A DNA stretch of 64,000 nucleotides from Dyella marensis (GTDB lineage Bacteria; Pseudomonadota; Gammaproteobacteria; Xanthomonadales; Rhodanobacteraceae): NCBI RefSeq assembly GCF_900112865.1, contig NZ_FONH01000002.1, positions 168,713 through 232,712 of the forward strand, in the 5' to 3' direction. The position numbers were made by a program, and so were the translations under genes. A model generated the notes under the pieces. The model saw nothing but the letters and a program-made list of their open reading frames with translations. It made no database searches and was not told the origin of the DNA. Positions 51,314 through 58,275 of this stretch are shown piece by piece. The number at the start of each line of letters is the position of its first letter. Position 1 is the stretch's first letter.

Positions 51314-51975
51314 CATTTCCCCAATCCGAATCGATGCAGAATGCGGCCGGCCAGCGACGACCAGCGCCGCCCGCCCCGCTCTTGGACTGCCGCGGCCACC
51401 TCGCGCACGCGCGGAATGCGTTCGGCCAGGCCGGCCGCGCGCAGACGCTCGACACACAGCTCCACGTAGCGCACCGGCAGCTCGGTGCGCTCGGCGATAC
51501 GCGGCAGCGGCAGCGGTTCGGCGCAGATGCTCGCCATCACTTTCCACCACGACCTGGGCCAGTCGCCCAGGTCGCGCGGCCACGCTACCAGGCGGTACGA
51601 CCACTCCAGCGACGGCGTCGCATCCGCGTACGGCCGCTCGCCGAGCACCCGGCTGCCCGCTTCGCTCAGCAGGGCCAGGATCTCGGGCGGGCGCAGCGGC
51701 CGGTGCAAGGTGCCGCGCGGATGATTGCGCGGCCGCGACGAGCAGCCGATCACGCGCGGATGACCCGGCGGCACCGTGGGCGCGGCCGGATGATCCACGT
51801 TGATCAGGCACACATCGGTGGGCACCGTGGCGTCGGCCACGGTGTCCGCCACCCAGGCATGCTTCAGGTAGGGCTTGAGCAGGCCGAGGATCGAACGCAG
51901 GGCGCCGACCTCTTCCGCGCTGAAGTTGGGGCATGCGATCCGCAGCGCGCGGATGCTGTCGTCTTGTCGGCCCAT
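51313..51975 (-). CDS. Unknown protein of the Roadblock-GTPase operon
   Basis: Protein of 220 aa, ATG at 51975 (GTG at 51981 in frame), with its stop overlapping the GTPase start. The first 100 residues have a pattern L-x-x-I-L-x-L-L-K-P-Y and V-C-L-I-N-V-D that resembles a receiver-like alpha/beta fold without a phosphoacceptor; this is a guess. Residues about 165-205 contain a helix-turn-helix-like segment (L-P-R-I-A-E-R-T-E-L-P-V-R-Y-V) with a possible winged continuation. No family is known to me. Its fixed place between the two Roadblock genes suggests it is an effector or regulator of the module. Confidence 0.65.
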   Translation of the reverse strand: MGRQDDSIRALRIACPNFSAEEVGALRSILGLLKPYLKHAWVADTVADATVPTDVCLINVDHPAAPTVPPGHPRVIGCSSRPRNHPRGTLHRPLRPPEILALLSEAGSRVLGERPYADATPSLEWSYRLVAWPRDLGDWPRSWWKVMASICAEPLPLPRIAERTELPVRYVELCVERLRAAGLAERIPRVREVAAAVQERGGRRWSSLAGRILHRFGLGK

Positions 51976-52002
51976 GGCCACTGCTACCGCGCAAACCAGG
52001 CC

Positions 52003-52413
52003 TTAGATCGAAGCCTCCAGCGCCACCATGCTCAGCCGCGAGCGCGTCAGCACCATGCCGATGTTGGCGGCCACGCGCGCGACGAACACCGCCACGTGGC
52101 TGGGGTTCTTCTTCGAGCGGATGAACACATGGATCAGGTTGGTGCTGAACACCACGATCTCGTTGAAGTAGTGCGCGCCGGCCGCGCGGTTGGTGATGCC
52201 GCGCGACTGGTCGAACAGGCGCTCGATCTCGGTCACGTTCTTGCCCTGGAACAGGTCGCCGGTGGCGGCCGCCACCAGGTCCAGGATCTCGCCCGGATGC
52301 GAGTCGACGGTCTTCACGCCGAGCAGGAAACCGCTGGACATGTCCACGTAGCCGACCGCCACGCATTCGGGAACGTCGGTCTGTGCCGCCGACAGTGCTT
52401 TATCCAGAGACAT
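52003..52413 (-). CDS. Roadblock/LC7-like protein, second of the operon
   Basis: Protein of 136 aa, ATG at 52413 with GAGAGGA upstream. It has the alternation expected of the Roadblock fold: C-V-A-V-G-Y-V-D-M-S-S-G-F-L-L-G-V, a helix D-L-V-A-A-A-T-G-D-L-F-Q-G, V-V-F-S-T-N-L-I-H-V-F-I-R, A-V-F-V-A-R. It differs clearly from the 133-aa Roadblock protein, so the operon encodes two dissimilar partners that could form a heterodimer or bind the GTPase in turn. No signal peptide. Confidence 0.72.
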   Translation of the reverse strand: MSLDKALSAAQTDVPECVAVGYVDMSSGFLLGVKTVDSHPGEILDLVAAATGDLFQGKNVTEIERLFDQSRGITNRAAGAHYFNEIVVFSTNLIHVFIRSKKNPSHVAVFVARVAANIGMVLTRSRLSMVALEASI

Positions 52414-52445
52414 CTGGGTCCTCTCTTGTGGGTCAATAGTTGCGG

Positions 52446-53612
52446 TTAGGGAATACGGTTGGGATGCAGCTGCCGCGCGGCCTGCGCGAAGCCGCGCACG
52501 AAGTCGGCCTGCGCGCGGGTCTGGATCGCCATCGGGCGCGCCGCGCGCACCTTGACGATGGCTTCCTCGGCGCCGTCGCCCAGCCACACCAGCACGGCGG
52601 CGAGCACAGTGCCGGTGCGGCCCAGGCCGCCGCGGCAATGCACGGCCACGCCGTCGCCCGCGCGCATGGCGCGCTCGACCAGGCGGCAGATGCGCACGGC
52701 CTGGTCCAGGCTCGGCGGCGCCAGGTCGCGGATGGCGAAGTGGTGCAAGGCCATGCCGTGTTCGTGCAAGGCATCCAGCGGATACAGGCAGCGTTCTTCG
52801 GCGCAGACCAGGGTGCGCACGCCTTCGCTGGCGAGGTAGCGGAACTGCGCGTCGACATTGGAAGTGATGCCCGGACGGCTCATGCCGCACAGCAGGCCCG
52901 GCAGCAGCCACCACACGCCGACGTCGGGCCGCAGCTGGCGTGCCGGCGCCGGCAGGTGGCAGTTGCCGGTATCGACGTAGATACGCCCCGCCGGCGTGCG
53001 CGGCTCGCGGAAGAACGCGCGCGTCGGCGTCCATTCCTGCATCGCACCGCCGGACAGCAAGGCGGTGGCGCCGCCCACGTGCAGGCAGTCCAGCCGGTTA
53101 TGCGTGGCGACCACCACGCAGGCGCGCGCGGCGACGGCCTTGAGCCGCGCGCGCACCGCCAGCGCCATCGCCTCGTCCAGGCCGGCGGTCGGTTCGTCCA
53201 GCAGGTACAGGTCGGCCGGCGCGGCGAGCGCGGCCATCACCGCCAGGTATCTGCGCAGGGCGCGCGGCCACGCGGAAACTTGGGTTTCCGCGGCGGCATC
53301 TGCCTCGCGCCGGATCTCGCGCAGCCATGCATGCATCGCATGGCTTCCGGGCGGGATTCCCCCTTCCAACAGGTCGCGCTGCCCGAGCCAGGCGATCGAC
53401 GGCGATACCGCTGTCAGCGGCAGGCCGCCCCAGGTCGCCGTGCCCAGCAACCTGGCGTCTCCGCGCGCGGCGATCGCGCCCAGCAGCGAGGACTTGCCGG
53501 TGCCGCCGCCGCCCACCAGGAACAGCGCGCCGGGCCGCTGCACATCGAGCGACACGTGCCGCAGCACGCAATGCGTGCCGCGCATGATCTCGATGTCGTG
53601 AAGCGCCAGCAT
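52446..53612 (-). CDS. Fusion of ABC-type ATPase and tyrosine/dual-specificity phosphatase
   Basis: Protein of 388 aa, ATG at 53612 with AGGGGG and AAGG upstream. Residues 1 to about 215 are an ABC ATPase: Walker A G-G-G-G-T-G-K40-S, Walker B L-Y-L-L-D-E-P-T, H-loop V-V-A-T-H-N. The signature loop before Walker B (A-W-P-R-A-L-R-R-Y) is not L-S-G-G-Q, so ATPase pairing may be altered. Residues about 230-388 are a cysteine phosphatase with H325-C326-R-G-G-L-G-R332-T-G, the complete C-x5-R site, and a candidate general acid in A-I-R-D-L-A-P-P. No permease gene is near. As the first gene of the Roadblock operon it may couple ATP binding to dephosphorylation of a partner. I know no described protein of this architecture. 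Confidence 0.85.
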   Translation of the reverse strand: MLALHDIEIMRGTHCVLRHVSLDVQRPGALFLVGGGGTGKSSLLGAIAARGDARLLGTATWGGLPLTAVSPSIAWLGQRDLLEGGIPPGSHAMHAWLREIRREADAAAETQVSAWPRALRRYLAVMAALAAPADLYLLDEPTAGLDEAMALAVRARLKAVAARACVVVATHNRLDCLHVGGATALLSGGAMQEWTPTRAFFREPRTPAGRIYVDTGNCHLPAPARQLRPDVGVWWLLPGLLCGMSRPGITSNVDAQFRYLASEGVRTLVCAEERCLYPLDALHEHGMALHHFAIRDLAPPSLDQAVRICRLVERAMRAGDGVAVHCRGGLGRTGTVLAAVLVWLGDGAEEAIVKVRAARPMAIQTRAQADFVRGFAQAARQLHPNRIP

Positions 53613-53899
53613 GCCTTACCCCCTGAGGTACCGAGCGTGGGGCGCCGGCGTGGCATGGGCATATGGTGTTGGCCGGGTCTGCCGATGGACATGTCAGGGC
53701 GGGACAGGTGCGCTGTCAGTTGAGGCCCGCGCTCGCCGGCCGGCCTTGCACGTAAACCGCGGCGCCGGGGTTCGCGTTCGCTCATTCCAGCCTGCGCCAG
53801 CCGATGGCCCGGATGGCCATTCTTTTGGCCCGTCGCGACATGGAATCCAGCGGCGCGCATGGCTAGGTTCCGCCATCCTCTCCCGCCAGAACGCCATCC

Positions 53900-54328
53900 A
53901 TGCCCCCCATCCGAAGCTTTGACGCGGCGCCCACCAGCCCGCTGCACTCCGCCCGCGTCCCGCGCACCGCCATGCTGGTCGTCGAGGACCGCGTCGAGCT
54001 GCGCGATTCGCTGCGCTTCCTGCTGGAACGCTTCGGCCACGAAGTGCTGCTGGCCGGATCGGCCGAGGAAGGTCTCGCCGTGCTGCGCGCACGCTCGGAC
54101 ATCGGCGTGCTGCTCACCGACATCGGTCTGCCCGGCCTCGACGGCTGGCATTTCGCGCGCGAAGCCCGCGCGCTGTACCGCGGGCTCGGCGTGATCTACA
54201 TGTCGGGGCACGCCGGCGGGGAATGGCAGGTGCAGGGCGTGCCGGGCAGCATGTTCCTGGGCAAGCCGTTCGAGATCAGCAACCTGCTCGCGGCGATGGG
54301 CACCGTGCTCAGCCCGGACCACCGCTAG
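53900..54328 (+). CDS. Single-domain response regulator
   Basis: Protein of 142 aa consisting of one receiver domain: acidic pair V-V-E-D-R, phosphoacceptor D74 in L-L-T-D-I-G-L-P-G, T/S position in M-S-G-H, and lysine in L-G-K-P-F. About 24 residues precede the domain. Without an output domain it probably acts through protein contact. It is divergent from the Roadblock operon (gap 287 bp, no other gene) and convergent with the OmpR-type gene; the stops are only two bases apart. It could serve the orphan histidine kinase. Confidence 0.9.
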   Translation: MPPIRSFDAAPTSPLHSARVPRTAMLVVEDRVELRDSLRFLLERFGHEVLLAGSAEEGLAVLRARSDIGVLLTDIGLPGLDGWHFAREARALYRGLGVIYMSGHAGGEWQVQGVPGSMFLGKPFEISNLLAAMGTVLSPDHR

Positions 54329-54330
54329 CG

Positions 54331-55041
54331 CTAGCGCGCGCGCGGCGCGGCTTTCTCCAGGTCCAGCAGATAGCCGATGCCGCGCATATAAGTCAGCGGC
54401 AGTTCGAAGCCGGTGCGCTGTTCCACCTTGCGGCGCAGGCGGTGGACCAGCAGGTCCAGCCGCGCGGTACGCGGCTCCTGCTCCGCGGTTTCCAGCAGGC
54501 GCAGCAGCTGCTCGCGGCTCACCGGTACTTCCGGCGAAGCGGCCAGGTGGCGCAGCACCTGCCGTTCGGCGAAGGACAGCGGCGCGACGCGCCCGTTCGG
54601 CGCCCACAGCTGCCAGTCGTCGGCACCGAAGTGCCACGAGCGCGCCAGCGGTTGCGGCTCCGGATCCAGCCGCTCGGCCAGACGCGTCAGCGCCGCGGTC
54701 AGCAGCGCGGCATCCACCGGCTTGGGCAGGCACATGTCGGCACCGGCATGCAGGCCTTCCAGCGCCCCTTCCTTCGCGCCGAAACCGGTGAGCAGCACGA
54801 TGCCGGTGCGCGACAGATGGCGCAGGTGACGCACCACGGTCAGGCCATGCTCGTCCGGCAAGGCCACGTCCACCACCACCGCATCGAACAGCTGGCCGAC
54901 CCAGGCGCGGTAGAGATCCGCGGCCGAGCCCATGGCGACGGCGGCAAAACCCGATTCGTGCAACTGCGCGAGCGCCGGCTTGCCGCGCAGGCCGGCGTCG
55001 GCGGTGACGATGGCTACCTGGCGTTTCACCGCTTCGCGCAT
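54331..55041 (-). CDS. OmpR-family response regulator
   Basis: Protein of 236 aa from ATG 55041; a GTG at 55083 is in frame and the binding site is weak for both. The receiver has D58 in V-V-V-D-V-A-L-P-D, T in L-L-T-G-F-G and K in L-P-K-P-V. The winged-helix output (about 150-232) has L-S-F-A-E-R-Q-V-L, V-S-R-E-Q-L-L, L-V-H-R-L-R-R-K-V and R-G-I-G-Y-L-L. The usual D-D-x-x position after V-T-A-D is reduced to a single Asp (A-D-A-G), so Mg binding may be weaker. No cognate kinase is adjacent. Confidence 0.9.
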   Translation of the reverse strand: MREAVKRQVAIVTADAGLRGKPALAQLHESGFAAVAMGSAADLYRAWVGQLFDAVVVDVALPDEHGLTVVRHLRHLSRTGIVLLTGFGAKEGALEGLHAGADMCLPKPVDAALLTAALTRLAERLDPEPQPLARSWHFGADDWQLWAPNGRVAPLSFAERQVLRHLAASPEVPVSREQLLRLLETAEQEPRTARLDLLVHRLRRKVEQRTGFELPLTYMRGIGYLLDLEKAAPRAR

Positions 55042-55312
55042 GGCACCGCCCGGTTCGCTGTCACTTTCATACTGCCTGTCCACATCCGTGCCATCGGAAA
55101 ATCCGAGTGCAATGGCCGCGAGACTAGTGAGCGGACCGAGCGGCGCTCAATCGATCCAGAAAAAAACGCAAATGCCGCTGTGATATTTCGCAAACTATCC
55201 TTCACCAAGCTGAAGCGCTCACGCTGGCGTGCGCGGATCGGCGCATGAAAGATGCGCAAATCAGCGCAATAAAAACGGGCGGGGAAAATCATCGAAAAAA
55301 GAAATCCGGCGC

Positions 55313-55343
55313 AAAAAAAACCGGCGATGGTAGGTCGCCGGTT
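55313..55343 (-). terminator. Rho-independent terminator on the minus strand
   Basis: A stem of nine pairs, AACCGGCGA / TCGCCGGTT with loop CCTACCA, is followed by eight T on the minus strand. No protein gene ends nearby: the closest minus-strand stop is at 55678, 335 bp away. It therefore ends either a long 3' untranslated region or a separate RNA. Confidence 0.85.
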
Positions 55344-55660
55344 CGAACGGTACAGCCAATGAGTCGGAGGTTCATTGCACTGCCCACACAGCCTAGGGAG
55401 GCGGCGTCTTCACTCGCGACCGGCCGGACAGCGCAGTCCCCGGGGGCGAGGGCTGCGTGGCCGCCCGGACCGGGGCATCCTCCCCGGGGCGAGCGAGACG
55501 TTGTTAGAAAGCGCGGCGCCGATAGACCGTTGCGCGCCCTTTGGGCGCCGCTCCCTCCACCGCGGCCTTCGGTGGGAGTGGAGTCCCGAAGGTGGTGCCA
55601 GTGCGAGGTAGACCCAGGTTAGGGTCGGCACCCCGGCCCGGCCATGTCAGCACGGGCCAA
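55344..55660 (-). ncRNA. Candidate structured non-coding RNA
   Basis: This 317-bp gene-free stretch ends at the minus-strand terminator at 55313-55343. Read on the minus strand it shows several possible stems: CAATGA...TCATTG next to the terminator, GCGCCC-aaag-GGGCGC at about 55530-55548, and CCTTCGG...CCGAAGG around 55566-55593. It lacks the landmarks of RNase P RNA, tmRNA, SRP RNA and 6S RNA that I looked for. It could equally be the 3' untranslated region of the regulator gene at 55678 or a dispersed repeat. Bases 55042-55312 are AT-richer and probably hold the OmpR-type gene promoter. Confidence 0.3.
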
Positions 55661-55677
55661 TCTTCGGTGCGGATGCA

Positions 55678-57999
55678 TCAGCCGGAGGGCAGCGGCCGTT
55701 CGCCGGCCAGCAGCTTGGCGCGCTGCACCGCCTTGTCGCGCGCATCGGCGTGGCCGAGCGCCTGGTAGATGCGCGCTTCCAGCGCCACCACGCGCACATC
55801 GTCCTGCGCCCAGGCCGACAGCGTGCCGCTCACCGTCAGCGCCTGGTCGGCCTGCCCCGCCTTCAGCAGCGCCGCGGCGTAGGAGCAGCCGATATTGACG
55901 ATCAGCGAGGGCACGCCTTCGCGGCGCGCGCGCGCCAGCAGGGATTCGAGCATCGCCAGGCCGCGCGGCGCATCTTTCGCAGCGACGGTTTCGGCCTGCG
56001 CGAGGTTGGCATACAGCAGCGACCAGTCGCCGTCGCCCGCAGGCTGGCTGGCGGCCCAGGCGCCGAAGCGCGCGGCCTCGGCGGCGGCTTCGTCCGCATG
56101 CCCGCCGCGCTCCAGCGCGCGTACCAGCACCAGCCATACGGTGGCGCGATCCTGCTGGTCCAGTCCTTCTTCCGGCGCCATCGCCTGGCGCGCCTGCCGT
56201 GCCGCTTCGGCGTCGTCGCCCATGTCCAACGCCATCTGCGCCAGCAGCGCCGGCACTTCGGCGGCGAGGACCGCATCCTCGTGCGGATCGATCTCGCGCA
56301 GCAGCTGGCGGGCCAGCGAGGAAGCTTCCAGCATGCGGCCGTTGTCGGCCAGCGCGATCGCACGCACGAAGGTGAGTTCGCGGCGCATGTGCACATCGGC
56401 CAGGTCCGCGCTCAAGGGCCAGAAGCGGTCGGTGATGGCCAGCTCGTCGCGGTATTTCAGCTGCTGCTTGGCCACGCTGGCCATGCCGTCCAGCACGGCC
56501 GGCAGCATGGTGCGCGCGCCGTAGCGCGAATACTGGTCGTAGGCGCGCTGCAGGAAGGTCATCGCGCTGTCGAGCTGGCCCTGCTTGGCGGCGATCAGGC
56601 CCATGTCGAAATCCGCGCGCGACATGCCGAACACATTGCCGGTCAGCGTATACGTCGCCCTGCCCTTGCCCAGGAAGGTCATGGCCACGTCGATCTTGTC
56701 CTGCGACTGCGCCAGCCACGCGCGGTTGAGATAGGTATTGGCCAGCTCGTCGCTGGCCTTGGCCTGCTCCAGCACGTGGATCGCCTCGTCCAGCGCCGCC
56801 GCGGCGCGGTCGAATTTCTGCGCGGAGGCATAGCGCAGGCCCAGCGTGAACAGCACGCGGCCGCGCAGGATCGGATCCTTGCTGTGCTCGCGCTCCAGCC
56901 GCGAAAGCAGCTCCTGCAGGTGTTTCTCGCAGGCGTCGCGCTGGCCGCGGTCGCATTCGAGGATGGCGCGCGTGTAGTCGACCTTCGGGTCGTTGCGCCA
57001 TTCCGCCGGCACGTCGTCGATCACTTTCTGCGCGGCATCGATCTGGTTTTCCATGCGCGCGGCCGCCACTCTCGCCAGCCAGTCGTCGAGCTGCGAAGGC
57101 GTCTGCGCACTGCCGGTGCCGGGCACGCCGAGCCGCTTCACCAGTGCGTCGGAAGCCTGCTTGGCGGCGGCCAGCACGTCCCTGGCGATGACGTCGACAC
57201 CATCGACGTGCCCGTCGGCCGAGCGCAAGCCCAGGTGGATGCGCCATGCGCCGTCGAGGAACTGCACTTCCGGCGCGATCTGCCAGGTGGCATCGAACGG
57301 ATGCCTGCTGTCGTCCTCGTCGAACGCGCCGTCGCGCGACAAGGCCACCACGGTTTCGCTGGGCACCGTGCGCAGGCCGGCGGCGCGCAGATGGTTGGCG
57401 ACGATGTCCATCACGCCGTAGCGCAACCAGCCCCACTCGCCTTGCGCCTGCACCTTGGCCGGCAGCACCACCACCAGGGCCGCGGGAACCAGCGCCTGCG
57501 CCGGCGTGGAAGCCTTGCGCGCGGTCCACCACCAGCCGGCGCCGAGCAGCACGAGGCAGGCGAGCACGGCAGGGACGATCCAGAGCAGGCGGCGGCGCGG
57601 CGCGGCAGTGGGCGGCGATGGCTCCATGCCGGCCTCCTCGTCCGCCGGCGCGGCGGGACGCTCCACCAGCGCGGCTTCCGGCGCCACGGTTTCGACCGCG
57701 GTCTCCGCGATCCAGTGATAGCCGATGCGCGGCACCGTGCGGATGCACGAGGTGTCGCCTTCCCACAGCCGGCGCAGCCGCACGATGTGCTGCGCCAGCA
57801 GGTTGTCGCTGACTTCGGTGCGGCCCCAGACGGCCGCGATCAGCTCGTCCTTGCCGACCGGCCGCTGGCGGTGCTCGACCAGGTAGACCAGGCAGTCGAA
57901 GGCGCTGGCCGGCAGGGTGATGAGCTCACCGTCCCGCCGCAGCTCGCGGGCCAGGGGATCCAGGCGGAACCGGCCGAACACATAAACGGGCTTTTCCAT
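55678..57999 (-). CDS. Membrane-bound CadC-like regulator with TPR repeats
   Basis: Protein of 773 aa, ATG at 57999. Residues 1-100 form an OmpR-type winged helix (F-G-R-F-R-L-D-P, L-V-E-H-R-Q-R-P-V-G-K-D-E-L, V-W, V-R-L-R-R-L, R-T-V-P-R-I-G-Y) without a receiver. A Pro-rich linker and one membrane helix (about 140-160) follow. The outer part begins with a small alpha/beta domain (L-V-V-V-L-P, L-R-T-V-P-S) and continues with about ten TPR-like helical pairs (A-L-D-E-A-I, L-N-R-A-W-L-A, A-M-T-F-L). This is the CadC/ToxR layout common in Lysobacterales: DNA binding inside, sensing outside. Target genes are not evident; neighbours are the pilin operon and a probable RNA. Confidence 0.87.
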   Translation of the reverse strand: MEKPVYVFGRFRLDPLARELRRDGELITLPASAFDCLVYLVEHRQRPVGKDELIAAVWGRTEVSDNLLAQHIVRLRRLWEGDTSCIRTVPRIGYHWIAETAVETVAPEAALVERPAAPADEEAGMEPSPPTAAPRRRLLWIVPAVLACLVLLGAGWWWTARKASTPAQALVPAALVVVLPAKVQAQGEWGWLRYGVMDIVANHLRAAGLRTVPSETVVALSRDGAFDEDDSRHPFDATWQIAPEVQFLDGAWRIHLGLRSADGHVDGVDVIARDVLAAAKQASDALVKRLGVPGTGSAQTPSQLDDWLARVAAARMENQIDAAQKVIDDVPAEWRNDPKVDYTRAILECDRGQRDACEKHLQELLSRLEREHSKDPILRGRVLFTLGLRYASAQKFDRAAAALDEAIHVLEQAKASDELANTYLNRAWLAQSQDKIDVAMTFLGKGRATYTLTGNVFGMSRADFDMGLIAAKQGQLDSAMTFLQRAYDQYSRYGARTMLPAVLDGMASVAKQQLKYRDELAITDRFWPLSADLADVHMRRELTFVRAIALADNGRMLEASSLARQLLREIDPHEDAVLAAEVPALLAQMALDMGDDAEAARQARQAMAPEEGLDQQDRATVWLVLVRALERGGHADEAAAEAARFGAWAASQPAGDGDWSLLYANLAQAETVAAKDAPRGLAMLESLLARARREGVPSLIVNIGCSYAAALLKAGQADQALTVSGTLSAWAQDDVRVVALEARIYQALGHADARDKAVQRAKLLAGERPLPSG

Positions 58000-58087
58000 G
58001 GAAGCGCATCATACGTCGCGGCCCTTTCCGTGGGCTGTGGTGCGTCCATGCGTGGTCGGCAAGGCTCCGAAGCCGCCCTGCCAGCCG

Positions 58088-58220
58088 TCATCCCGGCGCA
58101 GGCCGGAATCCAGTGGCGACATGCCATAGGGAGCGAAGAGGTCTAAAAGCAAAGCTTTTGCGTCTTCAGCGACAACCGGGCATTGGCGCCACTGGATCCC
58201 GGCCTGCGCCGGAATGACGA
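58088..58220. repeat. Two REP-like palindromes
   Basis: Copies of the CATCCCGGCGCAGGCCGGAATCC family at about 58088-58115 and, inverted, at 58193-58220, lie between the end of the pilin operon (58276) and the regulator gene. They may form a larger stem, or serve as the 3' end of the pilin operon. Confidence 0.75.
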
Positions 58221-58275
58221 CCCTGGAGCCGGCCGCTCGATGGCCATGCCAGCTACACGGGAGCTGCCAGCTGCT

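Noticed and set aside
55319-55350. A tRNA-like T-arm (GTCGCCGGTTCGAA) on the plus strand
   Set aside because: The 3' pairing strand of the T-arm, the acceptor stem and the rest of the cloverleaf are missing; the same bases form the minus-strand terminator stem.
55344-55677. RNase P RNA, tmRNA or 6S RNA
   Set aside because: The GAGGAAAGTCCGGGC-type core of RNase P, the tmRNA ends and tag, and the 6S open-bubble layout were looked for on both strands and not found.
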